DNA of 64,000 nucleotides from Rhexocercosporidium sp. MPI-PUGE-AT-0058 (GCA_020746875.1 JAGTJL010000004.1:2852001-2916000), one strand, 5' to 3'. Counted from the stretch's first letter, positions 34,461-45,251 are shown. Made by a program: numbers and translations. The notes: a model not told the origin generated them from the letters alone.

Positions 34461-34910
34461 ATGCCTCGACAAATTCAATTCCCGATGACACTGCGGGTGT
34501 CACGCCGGCGAACCTTCTCACCCCCAAACTCCTCAATTTCCCCATACCACCCTGCAAATTTCGAGACAACATTTGATGTTGTTGTTTATCATCCGACCGA
34601 CCCCCGTGATCCACACCATTGGGCCATACATATCATCACACCGAGACGTGGCAGCAGCACCTTTCAGGTGCGTGACGATGTTGGTGGAAGAGGTTACTAC
34701 GCTGCACCAATAAGATTCAACATTCGCCTGCATAGGGCTCGACTTCATCGAGTCTCAATCTTCGTTGTTAGAATCCCTTGGTACCACCTCAACAGAGTCC
34801 GCCGCATGATACAAAGATGGAGAGTGGACAATAGATCCACCACATGGAATTGCCAGAGTTGGGTCATGGAGATAATTGAAGAGTTAAGGAGGCGTAGTTG
34901 GCTGCTGTGA
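34461..34910 (+). CDS. 149-residue protein with Asn-Cys-x-x-Trp motif, unknown function
   Basis: This is a single-exon basic protein (many Arg) with no signal peptide. Two features stand out: DPHHWAIHI around His53/His57 near the middle, and WNCQSWVMEIIEEL near the C-terminus (Asn130-Cys131). An early His on a strand and a later Asn-Cys at the start of a helix is the arrangement of circularly permuted papain-like (LRAT/PPPDE/NlpC-like) hydrolases. The predicted central strands (FDVVVYHP, WAIHIITPRRGSSTFQVRDD, VSIFVVRIP) would suit such a fold. The fold is an inference and no named family is assigned. The alternative is a lineage-specific secreted-like or orphan protein. The frame is intact although surrounding DNA is AT-rich and decayed. 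Confidence 0.6.
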   Translation: MPRQIQFPMTLRVSRRRTFSPPNSSISPYHPANFETTFDVVVYHPTDPRDPHHWAIHIITPRRGSSTFQVRDDVGGRGYYAAPIRFNIRLHRARLHRVSIFVVRIPWYHLNRVRRMIQRWRVDNRSTTWNCQSWVMEIIEELRRRSWLL

Positions 34911-35403
34911 GACGGCGGGCTATAGAACGACTTATTGAGGGGCGAGAGTACTGGCAGTGATCAATAAGAATAGACATCCACTTCATAGGGTAGGAAATTC
35001 CTATATGGAACTGGATATCGTACCTCGTATCCTGCAACGCTGGATGTGAAACATCACTTCAATTATGCATGCTTTCGTGAGCCACATGGCAACGTACCTG
35101 GTAAGCATTTTGACGAAGGTTTCTGTTGTACTGCAAGGTGTGGAAATATTCACTGAGGAATTTGATATCCCGATTATTTGGGAAAAGCAGTAACAAAAGC
35201 TTGTACTTTTCTAAATACGTTCTAGTCTGACTTTGACGCTTCACTAAATTGTCTTGCGAACGCGCACTGACAATTTATGGATGTAATATTTGAAGAGAGT
35301 TTGTGTAAACATTGTGATGTATCCGGAAGTGAATCTCTTGCTCTGCAGTAATCCAATCGTTCTCTACTCTAGTCCCTCCAAAGTTCAGTCTGCCAACCTC
35401 GAC
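34911..35403. other. Intergenic, with second 40-bp repeat copy
   Basis: This short AT-rich stretch lies between the 149-residue protein (plus) and the RTA1-like gene (minus), so both transcripts end here. Positions 34960-34999 match 32039-32078. I see no gene. Confidence 0.5.
34960..34999. repeat. 40-bp dispersed repeat, copy 2
   Basis: This is the partner of 32039-32078, in the same orientation, with about five substitutions among 40 positions. It lies 50 nt downstream of a stop codon. Confidence 0.65.
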
Positions 35404-36328
35404 TCAAGATTCGCCAAGCAGAAAATTCCCTTCCTGTTCACTCCTAAACTGACGAGAATCCTGAAGCAGCTTCCCCGGATAAACAAACAAGAATACCAAC
35501 ATGGCAATAGCCATCAGTGCCGCATCAAAAGCATACAAGAAGACCTCATGAGTGATGATATAGCCACCCTCCCCTTGAAGATACTCAATCGTCCGGACCA
35601 AACTCCGCACAATCATCAGAAGAGCGACACACTCAATAGCCTTGAAGTGATTCTGCCACCTCAATCGAGAGTCTTTCTGTATCATTTCTGGAGCATCCCT
35701 CCTGATACGGACATGCGCGTGCCATGAAGTGAATAAGAATAGAGACAAAGCGACCAATTGAGTGATCAGCCCCCCAAAAGAATAATCCTCGCTTCCTTGA
35801 TAGATTCTGGGTCCCCCGAAGCTGGTATGACAGCTCCTATGAACTGACTCACTATACAGCCAATGTCGACGAGGACGTAGACTGATGTCATCCACCGCAT
35901 GTTCATGATGGCGTAGCGTTTGGCATCGAGGGCAGTGATTACTCTTCCCAGACTCATGTAGACGCTTGCAGCGAGAAATGGTGTAGCGACGAGGATGAGG
36001 AGGTTCTGTAGGATAAAGGGTCCGACTATGTTGGGTTGACCGGAGGCGAGTGCGCGGCCATAGTAGCCAAAGGTTTCCGCTGCGTGAAGTCAGAGATGCT
36101 TTATCTTCGGCCAAGTTCTTGGGAATTGATTGTCTTACCAAGACCACCAAAGAAGAATGGGATGAAGAACCAAGCACGCCGCCAGAAAATAAATACCAGG
36201 TGTCCCAGAGTAAGAAGTCCGAAGAGCGCGGTAAAACTGTAACCTGCAGCTTTATTGGGACGGTACTCAAAGAATACAATCATGGTGCCATTGACAACGG
36301 GACCAAACGGTCCATCTTGCTTATTCAT
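35404..36328 (-). pseudogene. RTA1-like multipass membrane protein with a one-base frameshift
   Basis: RTA1-family proteins are seven-helix fungal plasma-membrane proteins linked to lipid translocation and resistance to aminocholesterol-type drugs. Exon 1 (36328-36139) and exon 2 (from 36079) join across a 59-nt intron. The reading covers FEYRPNKAAGYSF, GYYGRALASGQPNI, YVLVDIGCIVSQFIG and, in a shifted frame, HFKAIECVALLMIVRSLVRTIEYLQGEGGY, HEVFLYAFDA and FVYPGKLL, all in the family order. The frame breaks within the run of six Cs at 35770-35775 (plus strand), where one additional base would restore a protein of about 288 residues. No canonical intron explains it. It is either a recent frameshift mutation or a homopolymer sequencing error. 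Apart from that the gene looks undamaged, with no other stops, which favours error or very recent loss. Confidence 0.82.
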
Positions 36329-36839
36329 AATGTCGTTTTTGGGATTCGATCTTTGGAATGTTGGGTTGCGGATAAATGATCTTGATCTGGATAGTTGTTT
36401 GCTTGCTCTTGTACATGTGTTTTCCCTTGGAAAATAGTCTTTTTTGGCAACTGAGAGCTGGAGAAATCGGCAGAAACTGGGAGTCAGAAAGAAAGTTGGA
36501 GAATTAATACGATAGAATTATCAGAAACTGGGCACTTAGTAATCTTGATCTAAACAGCTTGAGGATCGGCTCGGGTGCTCGTATCTCTGTTACCGAAAGA
36601 GGAAATGTCTGTTCGCATTCGCGCATTTATTTTTGGTTGTGGATCTGGGACGCGAAACCCGACCCACCTACGTGGAATTTGAGGATTAAATCCACACAGC
36701 TATCACTAATAATAATGCCTTGGTTCAAAGACCAGGAAATGAATTGTTCACTTCCCGGAAGAGTAATCTTACTACTTAATCAGATCATGTTTTACTTGAG
36801 GCATCCATTTGACCGACCATGGAATTGGTACACTAGGAT

Positions 36840-37335
36840 TCGCCGTCCCTAGAAAAGCACATCTCGAGGTAGGCTCGAGGAGTGACCCATGTAAAACGAT
36901 TAGATGAGGGCGACAGGTCTCGAGTTGCCGCAGGGGTAAGGTGGTACGTGGTGAGACCAAGAGAAAGATCATACGGGGAAGAGGGAAGGAGGGAAAGAGG
37001 GAAAGAGGGAAAGAAGGAATAAGCTTTTTCGATTTCGGCGGGTTTTTTTAACCTAAATCACAAGAGAGACTATAAAGAGAGACGATAATGGTCTACAAAT
37101 GAAAACTACGAGAGACTACGAGAGACTACGAGAGGGGACTAGAGGGGAGGTTACGAGAGGAAATTATATAATAATAATAAAGGCGTACAAAGAAGAAAAG
37201 TACTTAACAAAAAGAAAAAAGGGAGAAAGAGAAATAAAAGAGCAAGGAAATACAAAATGCTGGTACTCCTGTGAGGAATTTGGCACTCAAGAGAAGAAAG
37301 AGATCAAAAGATGTAGGATAATGAAGCCTACAGGT
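36840..37335. repeat. Dispersed purine-rich repeat, copy A
   Basis: This segment aligns with 46235-46600. Shared landmarks in order are 'agaaaagcacatctcgaggt' versus 'ggaaagcacttctcgaggtt', 'gctcgaggagtgac' versus 'cctcgaggagtaac', 'taaaacgatt' in both, a 'gagatcata' block, then a long agagactacgagag-rich purine tract and 'aagtacttaacaaaaagaaa' versus 'aagtacttagaaaaagaaaa'. It could be the remnant of an LTR or of a non-autonomous element. No flanking target-site duplication or coding domain is visible. Confidence 0.65.
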
Positions 37336-38059
37336 GATCGCGAGCCAGTTTATATAGTTAATTCACCACCACAGATGTGATTATCCGAGCTTCTATAGTC
37401 TGCACGAAACTGAGATGGGCTGTGGCAGAGCCGTGCTATGATTGCTCTACAGGAAGTCAAATTATCTTGGTCTCGTCTTTTAAGCCAATCATAACCGTTA
37501 CAATGTTCAAAGTCGACTAGGTACTGCAGTAGTCTGGATTTCTGATTGATCCAGGAAACAGACACCGGATGATAGAAGTAAGCACAACTCTCTTCCACCT
37601 CTCGTTTTTAAGCTACTATAAACAATTTTCGCCCTCAAAAGTCTACCACGAACTGTACTATAGCAGACCATGGCCCTATAGGCTATTGCAGCTTGGAATT
37701 TTTACCCCTCAGGCATAAAGTGGGACTAGTCCGTATTGTGAAGCTTCTTAGATCTGTGTCTGAGTCAGGTGACAGGTTCAGTTGGGGGCTCAAATCCCTA
37801 TTTGGGATTGCTGATGTCGAAGTGGCTTTTCGCATTCGCATTCGCATTCAACACTGCAGAATAACTTTCGTTCTACTATTCCCCGGAACTGTGCTGTGTG
37901 AGTGCTAAATATAAGTCGTGAGTTTGGCCATTGATGGCGACTGAGGGCAAAATCAGTATTGGTATCACGAGATTGTCGGTTTTCCGATTCTTTACTGCAG
38001 CTTGCGAAGATTTAAGGGCAGCATAGCTCTACAGACCGGAGGACTAAATTGAGACGTAA

Positions 38060-38091
38060 GTGTGAAGTAAATTCCGTGTGAAGTAAATTCC
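38060..38091. repeat. 16-bp tandem duplication
   Basis: Two head-to-tail copies of gtgtgaagtaaattcc (the first beginning agtgtg rather than cgtgtg) lie in the gene-poor segment. It is a short replication-slippage type duplication with no evident function. Confidence 0.7.
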
Positions 38092-40207
38092 CTCTGTAAT
38101 TTGGTATTGAATCTGATCTAAAGGTTCCGTATCCTTTCTGTTCTTGTTGCTTTGTACCTGGCTATCGTTAAACTTACTTTACCCTAGGCGAACGTAAAGT
38201 GATTAATTTGCTAATATAACGAGGCACGAGTTGCTGTGAAATTGATTTGGTGGTCAAGTGATATGTGTTCTTTACAGTAGTAGTTGAAAACAACTTTCTT
38301 TTTCTTCACCCCAAGGGCGGTTAATAGTGACCCAATTACCCTCGGCTCAACCTTTCCTCACCCAGAGCAGCCAGAGCAACTTGAGCAGTACCCACTAATA
38401 CACTATCCACTCACGCATTTGATCTCCAACCAGGGTAGTTATAGACAGGGCCCTTTTCAATTAATTTTGGTCAAAGTTTTGGCAATAATCCCTCCAAATT
38501 AATCACTTTACAGTTAACTTGGCCATGCCACGTCATCTTATTTTATCTCTGGATCCGTCTTTTAGAAGCTCTTAACCAAATATTAAAAAGCCGTTTTGCT
38601 CCTCAGATAATAGACCGATAATGGCCAGCTATACCAATGCATCCTTGACAATGGGTGAAGGCAGCAGCCGCATGCAGCCGACTAAGACCTTCTCACTACC
38701 AACCAAAGCTTCTATACTACAAACTCCGCAATAAACAATTTAATCAGCAACTGATTTAGCGTCATAATTCCTAGTGAATAACTCTAGACCGAGGCTAGGA
38801 AACTGGACAAGAATTGACTTATTCCATTTCTACGACTGCAGTCTCGGTATATCATTAGTCCTAATCTCTCTCTTTCTGCCCATTGTTTCGATTCTGTTTT
38901 CTTTCAGCTTGCCTTTCCATTATTCTTTCAAACACCTTGCTGCTTGGCCCTCCATACATTGCTTTTCCCTATGTACTGTGGTAGGGAGGGACCCCAGATG
39001 TTTCTTTGTCACATGACTGAGCCAGCTCTTCTCACGTATCAGAGACCAACACTTGAAGGTTGAACGAGAAGAGAACACCTGATATATGTTCTGTCTAATA
39101 CATCTTTTCCCCCCGCCCCTCTTCCGCCAAGTTTTACTCTTCAGATATGTGATACCCCCTCCCACTACTACCCGTCATTGGCACCCCAAAGTGTTCTAGT
39201 GCACCTCTACAGTCATTATTCTGACCTAACTCTCGACAGATGTTCCCTTTCGGGTTCATTAAAAAGAACTCATTTTCAGGCAATCTTGTTAGGCGAAGAG
39301 AAGAGGGGATTAAGCTCGCGTAATGTTTGAGAATCGGTTGTCAACTCGATATCTAAAAAGCAATACCCATAAACTCAAGATCAAATTTCCTTCTCACTGG
39401 TTCCGTTTTAGTCTCTGGACATGAGCAACTGCTGCTTTAACCTGAGATGGGGGTGAGCGTACCTGAGTCATACCGGCAAAATTTGTAAAGGATCAGCTGG
39501 GTAGCAGCCCACAGAGGTGGAGCTCTATGGAACGGTGATGCCACTGTCTATGAGCAGTCACACGAAGGGCTAAGTAGCACTGGGAGATTTATGCATAGTG
39601 GTGATACTGCGCCCAGAAAGGTGTCATGCCTAAGTTTGCTAGCATTGGTAGATCCATACAAGTCCTATCAAGCCAAGATCGCACCAGACCGGATTTCTAC
39701 AAACAATAGGGTGTAAGAGATTCATGTATATCAGCTGGCATGGTTGCACCAAGCGAACTGGTAGCCTGAACGCAAGGTGAGAGCATGTAATTGACTAAGA
39801 CGTGATTAGTATCAATCGAGGTGAATTTTAGAAGGTGGTATTTTCTTGATTGAAATACTGAGTCGAATAATGCCCAACTATCAAGTTTGCTGTTGTGACT
39901 CTGCTTCAAAATACAAACTAGGAATAACCCTGAAACCTGAGTACTGGTCTTCATACCAAAATCAGTTTATCCTATCTCGTGCTAAAATCAGCATCAAGTT
40001 GAAACTTACATTTACATCTGAGTGCCCTTCCGTTCATCAGTCTTTCCCATCAAGAGGAACATGCGTTCAGGCATTATATACTACATAATAAAAGAGGAGT
40101 TACACATTTGCTACATCTACAAGGTAGGATGAATAGAGTAAGGGATTGAAAGAAGCCGGGATATCATGCTGCCAAAACCAGAATCAAACTTAGAATCAAA
40201 CCCCAAC

Positions 40208-43033
40208 TTAAAACCGGTCCCAACTTCCATAATGATTAGCACGTACTTCCATAAATGAAGGCGCCGTAAGTGTAGCACGGCTGCCAGGAATACCCAGCGT
40301 AAGACTCGTATGCAAATCCTTGAAATCAAACCTATACCCGCCCTTCATCTTCATCTTCTTGACCCAAAACTCATGATCACGCATTATTTTCTCACCATAG
40401 GATAGACCGGCATCGATCTCAAAAATAGGATACCCCGCGCCATCTACGGCAGCTGAGCCCTCGCTGTCTCGCGTTTGATAGACCTCATGTTGGATAGCGG
40501 GTTCGTAGTGTAGCAGTAGTGGGTCCGTCGGGATTGTGCCTGCTAGCATGGTTCCATACCAGCCTAGCATCCTCGCTAGATTGGATAGGATGGCTTGTTC
40601 TACTTCTTTCCGACTCGGTGCTTCGGTTGGTGGAAGCTCGTGGATTGGATAGGCCTGTTCGTGATTTTCTGGGTCTCGGTACTGGGAGACGGGACCGTTG
40701 AGATATGTATCGTGGTGTACCAGGGACGGATCGGAGGGAAAATCGCCGTGGCCGAGGAAGCCGAGCATGCGGACCATATGCTCATGTACTGTTGTGGGTT
40801 GTGATGGGGGTTGTTGATGGTCTTCTTGGATGTGTGACGAGGGGAGAACACTCAACGGTAAAGAAGACTGTGGTGCTAGTTGTTGTGATGTCTGCGTTAG
40901 AGGAATCCGGGAAGATGAATATGTCGTTGGTAATGCTGGATATGGTGCTGGGAGACGGCGATCGTCGCCTGGTGGTAGATATGGCACTGATATGGGCCGT
41001 CCGCTTGCCAATGGGTATGACAATGGAGGTCCAGGGATCTGCACATCGTGGTATTCACTCTGAAGACTTTCTCTTCCACCTTGTCGAGAGTATCCAGATG
41101 GCGTCTGGCTGCTACTCAAACGAGGATGGCTAGACTGCGGGGGTGGTTGATATTGTGGATATTGGGGAGTATCAATCGGTTCAGCCGCAGCCCGTGGGTA
41201 GGCTTGAATTGAAAAAGCAGGCACAGTGGCAGAGTGACTGCCTATGATAGATCCCCGACTAGAGTAAGGGATCGTGGCGGAAACATCCACATCTCTGTAA
41301 GACTCGATGGATTGGTAATGCTGGGGAAGTGCGCTGGAATGACCAGATCCAGGCATTAAGGAGTCAGGCCGGGAGAGAGAATTCGGAGGAGCAAACGTAG
41401 GTGGATCTTGTGAATACACAGAGTCGTGAGTGTCTGTGATGGGTGACGTGGCTGTGGCGTGACTAGTGACAGGAGACAGTCCTCCGTAGCGGATCTCATG
41501 TTGCTCGCCTTCAGAATTAATGCCAGATGACAATTTTTGGCGTTGACCCTTGCAGGCCTCCGAGAAATTGAAGTAATGGACAATTTCTTCGTGGCCTTCT
41601 TTATCTGCCGCTGAAGCTGCAGTTCCCTCTTCTTCAACCACAAATGCGCAAGTTTTCGATTCATTCAGCTTAAAGTAATAACCTGTTGATATATACGGAT
41701 ACGCTCCAGACTGGCAGAGAAATTCGACACATTTCAGCCATCCACAAGATGCTGCAATGCTAAGAGCATGATTTTGTGGATCGAGTACAGCATCTTGAGA
41801 AAAGGATAGTGAATGAATCGGATAGCTGAGATACAGCAGATGTTGCAGACATTTGACATGCCCAAACATAGCCGCGTAATCCAGTGCAGTTAGGCCCAGC
41901 ATTGAGGTTGCTGTTGTTGACCGAGCACCTTCATGTAGCAAAGCCTCTACGGCCTCATCATATCCGCCCCGAGAAGCTGCATGGAGAGGACTTCTGCCCA
42001 TATCGTCCGTCAGGTCGATAGTTGCACCTAATGCAATGAGTTTGGCAATGGCATCGCAGGAACCAGTAGCAGCAGCATGCCATAGAGGCGATCGGCCATA
42101 TTGATCAACAACATCGATTATGTCGTCCCGTGCCAAGTAAACAATCGCCTCGATCACTCCAACATTGTTGAAGGCTGCAGCTCTGTGAAGTGGTGTCTCA
42201 TCATATTTATTCCGAGCCAAGAGAGATGCATGCTCCACTAAATCATTCCAGAGTCCGTTGAAGAATGTCATCCCCTCTTCCGAAGTTGAACAGTAAGTCG
42301 CCGCCAAATGCAGTGCGGTCTCAAGATGATCCTTGGTGCGATGATTTGCTAATTCGTCGAGAGCCTCGGACGAACTATCATGTGCCTTGAGAGCCTTCCA
42401 TACCGACCTTTTCAGAGCAGCCGAGATGTGAAGAGCAGTGTAGCCTTCTCTAGTAACAGAAAGTGGGCTGACACCTTTGCGTAGGAGTATGCGAATGCAG
42501 TCGATAGAACCTCCTACGACCGCCCAATGTAGAGGACCAAGGCCATACACATCTGATGTGTATGCGTCAATATAACCACCAGTCTTTAACAGCCGATCCA
42601 ATTCGGATTCATTGCCTTCGAAGACTGCCAGCGCTAGGTCTTCAGCAAAGGTTGTGCTGAACAAATCAGGATTGGCTTTTCGGTCTCTGATTAATCTGAT
42701 AAATGTGAGTAGTGGTTCCATGAAAGCCTCAACGCCGATTCGTAGATTGCTTGAGGATGGCGGTCTGCCTCGAACAGCCACTGCTTCCGTGTCTGACGCT
42801 CCAGCAGCTCTGAATGAGTCTATCGTGTAGTCGTAAGAACAAAGGCTTGTCAAAGCTTGAACCTGGCTGTCAGGGAATCGACTACGACGTGGTTGTGGCT
42901 CAGAAGTGATTGTTTCCTTGGCTTTCAAAGGCAGCCCTTCGGCCATTGTGTGAATTTCCGGCTTCATAGATATCGATATTGAGATGTACAAGCGCCCTTG
43001 AAGCTGGACACCTTCGACAGTCGCATCCGTCAT
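40208..43033 (-). CDS. Ankyrin-repeat protein, C-terminal part of a HET-ankyrin locus
   Basis: This single-exon frame of 941 codons has about seven to nine ankyrin repeats between residues 120 and 480. Examples are GLGPLHWAVVGGSIDCIRILL, GYTALHISAALK, DETPLHRAAAFNNVGVIEAI, GRSPLWHAAATGSCDAIAKLI, GRSPLHAASRGGYDEAVEALL and GLTALDYAAMFGHVKCLQHLL. A long Pro/Ser/Tyr-rich disordered tail (PQYPQYQPPPQSSHPRLSSS) follows, with a final conserved-looking block ending in MEVRANHYGSWDRF. The same frame stays open for 45 codons upstream of this ATG (ESVETTLSVINEKITEL...) until a single TAA, beyond which the HET-domain frame continues in register. The two frames thus look like one HET-ankyrin gene split by one stop. 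If transcribed separately, its promoter would have to lie inside the HET gene. Confidence 0.85.
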   Translation of the reverse strand: MTDATVEGVQLQGRLYISISISMKPEIHTMAEGLPLKAKETITSEPQPRRSRFPDSQVQALTSLCSYDYTIDSFRAAGASDTEAVAVRGRPPSSSNLRIGVEAFMEPLLTFIRLIRDRKANPDLFSTTFAEDLALAVFEGNESELDRLLKTGGYIDAYTSDVYGLGPLHWAVVGGSIDCIRILLRKGVSPLSVTREGYTALHISAALKRSVWKALKAHDSSSEALDELANHRTKDHLETALHLAATYCSTSEEGMTFFNGLWNDLVEHASLLARNKYDETPLHRAAAFNNVGVIEAIVYLARDDIIDVVDQYGRSPLWHAAATGSCDAIAKLIALGATIDLTDDMGRSPLHAASRGGYDEAVEALLHEGARSTTATSMLGLTALDYAAMFGHVKCLQHLLYLSYPIHSLSFSQDAVLDPQNHALSIAASCGWLKCVEFLCQSGAYPYISTGYYFKLNESKTCAFVVEEEGTAASAADKEGHEEIVHYFNFSEACKGQRQKLSSGINSEGEQHEIRYGGLSPVTSHATATSPITDTHDSVYSQDPPTFAPPNSLSRPDSLMPGSGHSSALPQHYQSIESYRDVDVSATIPYSSRGSIIGSHSATVPAFSIQAYPRAAAEPIDTPQYPQYQPPPQSSHPRLSSSQTPSGYSRQGGRESLQSEYHDVQIPGPPLSYPLASGRPISVPYLPPGDDRRLPAPYPALPTTYSSSRIPLTQTSQQLAPQSSLPLSVLPSSHIQEDHQQPPSQPTTVHEHMVRMLGFLGHGDFPSDPSLVHHDTYLNGPVSQYRDPENHEQAYPIHELPPTEAPSRKEVEQAILSNLARMLGWYGTMLAGTIPTDPLLLHYEPAIQHEVYQTRDSEGSAAVDGAGYPIFEIDAGLSYGEKIMRDHEFWVKKMKMKGGYRFDFKDLHTSLTLGIPGSRATLTAPSFMEVRANHYGSWDRF

Positions 43034-43168
43034 CAGTCTTGAATCATCGCCAAGTTTCTCTCGAAGCGTCCCCGAGGAGATGGCCGAAGATCTTATTCTC
43101 CTCAGCTCCGTAATCTTTTCATTGATTACAGAAAGCGTGGTCTCAACAGAATCCTCTTTACACGAGCG

Positions 43169-44626
43169 TTAAAAACACCAGCCCTCCCATTTCATGGCGT
43201 CAAGGCGTCGAAGCCCAACTACAAGGTCCACCTTCTTCTCCAGCGAGGAGGGGCCTTGGAAGCGGAATACCCCCATCGCCTGCAGCTTTCGTGAATACTT
43301 TACTTCCATCGTCATCGTAGCTGAGTTCCATTGACGATGAGGAAATGTCTCTACCAGCTCGTAATGATGCCGACCTTCATCTGGATCCTCAGAAGCCACA
43401 TGTAAAGGCGACACCCGAAATTGTGGGAGGTGATAGTAGAACGGCTGCTGCCTGACATAGATGGTTCTGTAGCCTTCATACTCTGGAAGTTCAGCTTGAA
43501 GAGCGGGAAGGAGCTTCCGCGACTTGGTTTGAAGTCTGGCATATTGATCTTGCGAAAGTCGCCTCATTCGTAAAACGGGACACAAATACAGATCACCAAC
43601 AAGAACGAAGCAGTCCAGGATCGCGTAGAAGTCTTCTTCCATGGGAACGCCGTCGGCTTCAAGTATTGGCCTCAGGTATAGCTGGACACGAAGACCGTGA
43701 CTTGTCATAGCAGATGGTGCGCTGGGATAGACCGGCGACGGAGGCAAAGGTTGAATTTTCCCGGTGTTCTTGAACTGCGCAGGAGATACTGCAAGAAGAC
43801 CAGACAACGCATCCGGATCTTCTTCAGCAGTATCGAATGAGTTCCATGCATAAAGTGACTGGTCGTCGGAGCGTTGGATAATCTCTTCCTGGAGTCGAGT
43901 AAAGGCACGGTTCCCCTCTCCGTACAGAAGAGGCATGTTGACTTGGAAAAGTCCCATCAGACAATATGCTGTATCTTCAAGCCTGGTGGTCTGTCGATGC
44001 GATGCCCACTTCATGCGTGCAGATATGCTGAGCTGGAGAGGATCAATCTTCCTATCCAGAACCTCCCGATCAATTCCTGTGACCTCACGAATGATCTTCG
44101 AGAAAGGAGTCTGCCCGTCCTTACGCCCAAGTAAAGTCCAATACTTGTCGTAGAAGTAAACGACTTTCGGCGCTATCAATTCCTGTAAAGTCCATCCTCT
44201 AGTGAACCACCGACTTCGACGTAGACTTGAATCAGGAGCTGACCAATCTTCCTCTTCAACCGACTTGACGTCTGAGAGAAAGGCGTAGCATTCTTCGGAT
44301 TTCTGATACCACAGATACATGGAATTGATAGCTTCAGATAGCTCGGCACTACTCGACTTATCGATACAGCAAGTATCGACCCAGATGTAAGGGTGGCCTC
44401 TGGTAATAGCCAAGGCTGCCGCATCTTTCACCTTTAGAAAGCCCTCCTTCTTGGAAATTGCACGTCCACGATCATCGAGAGACTCTGACGTATGCCCTCT
44501 AACATGCTGCAAGTCGTGAAAAGTGACCTCTTCGTCGCCCCAGGTGTGAGATAGGATCGCATAGGGAGGGATGGCATCCACGCGCACATCGACGACCTCC
44601 AAAGTCTCCGCGTCTAGCAGCCGCAT
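43169..44626 (-). CDS. HET-domain protein (heterokaryon incompatibility), N-terminal part of HET-ankyrin locus
   Basis: This 485-codon single-exon frame carries a canonical HET domain: YAILSHTWGDEEVTFHDL near residue 22, KVKDAAALAITRGHPYIWVDTCCIDKSSSAELSEAINSMY around 65-105, and RSRWFTRGWTLQELIAP near 137-153. It is followed by the HET-associated segment TRLEDTAYCLMGLFQVNMPLLYGEGNRAFTRLQEEII (about 210-250). HET proteins trigger cell death when unlike strains fuse, often through a C-terminal sensor such as WD40 or ankyrin repeats. The C-terminus KWEGWCF is followed directly by TAA at 43171-43169, with ankyrin-protein coding sequence continuing in the same frame. A C-to-T change of a CAA codon would create exactly this stop. 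It could be a real truncation, an allele, or a base error. Confidence 0.9.
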   Translation of the reverse strand: MRLLDAETLEVVDVRVDAIPPYAILSHTWGDEEVTFHDLQHVRGHTSESLDDRGRAISKKEGFLKVKDAAALAITRGHPYIWVDTCCIDKSSSAELSEAINSMYLWYQKSEECYAFLSDVKSVEEEDWSAPDSSLRRSRWFTRGWTLQELIAPKVVYFYDKYWTLLGRKDGQTPFSKIIREVTGIDREVLDRKIDPLQLSISARMKWASHRQTTRLEDTAYCLMGLFQVNMPLLYGEGNRAFTRLQEEIIQRSDDQSLYAWNSFDTAEEDPDALSGLLAVSPAQFKNTGKIQPLPPSPVYPSAPSAMTSHGLRVQLYLRPILEADGVPMEEDFYAILDCFVLVGDLYLCPVLRMRRLSQDQYARLQTKSRKLLPALQAELPEYEGYRTIYVRQQPFYYHLPQFRVSPLHVASEDPDEGRHHYELVETFPHRQWNSATMTMEVKYSRKLQAMGVFRFQGPSSLEKKVDLVVGLRRLDAMKWEGWCF

Positions 44627-45251
44627 TACCGGACTTCGTCATAAGGGCAATATGAAGGTTACCTTATTGATAACATCAAGCATGGAGAGCCTCAACTGTG
44701 ATGAGATGATGGTTAAAGCTTGTACTTGGATGTTCCAGTCGCTTGACGAATATTGTCGCCTCATCTTGTCCGAGGCGCAACTTTCGATCACCCAATCATA
44801 TTGGGGCGGTGATCGGCTGCTCCTCAGCCGCAAACGCCATGATAGAAAGATTGGGACTGCTGGGATAACCTAATGATTGAAACACAATATTGAATGGATT
44901 GATGATTGTCAGGTGCAAGTAAGAGATGATAATAGATGGAGGGAAATTCCCTCCGAGACCGTCTTATTACCTTCGCTCGCTCCCAAACATCCTTCCCTAC
45001 ATCATTCAATTGAACAGCCAGATCACGACCAACAACCAACGACTGAAGGAACCTCTCCACATTTCGCATAAGACCAAAAAATGCTACAACAAAATAGTAA
45101 GAGAATATACTTACTTATTGCACCTACAAAGCGAATAAAACATATCACACTTTCAGAAGGTAAGATTACAATACAGACACAGATGCATTTTCGATAAACT
45201 TGCATTCATCCCATTCATCATAGGCTAGAGTTCAGGGCAGAGGGGAGAGTT

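Larger units (their letters stand above)
36329..40207. other. Gene-poor, repeat-bearing stretch
   Basis: This 3.9 kb region between RTA1 and the ankyrin gene has no supported gene. It holds a dispersed repeat copy at 36840-37335, a purine-rich gggaaa-type microsatellite at 36983-37018, a 'ttcgcattcgcattcgcattc' run at 37829-37849 and a 16-bp tandem duplication at 38060-38091. The 37.9-40.1 kb part has many stops in all frames and moderately high AT, like decayed DNA. Confidence 0.5.

Noticed and set aside
35760..35860. An intron that would repair the RTA1 frame
   Set aside because: The only nearby GT-AG pair is 16 nt long and yields a wrong frame; a single-base change in the C run is simpler.
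43080..43175. An intron that would remove the HET-ankyrin stop
   Set aside because: Candidate donors near gtgttttt with acceptors at aaaag join as TGA or out of frame, so no clean splice removes the TAA.
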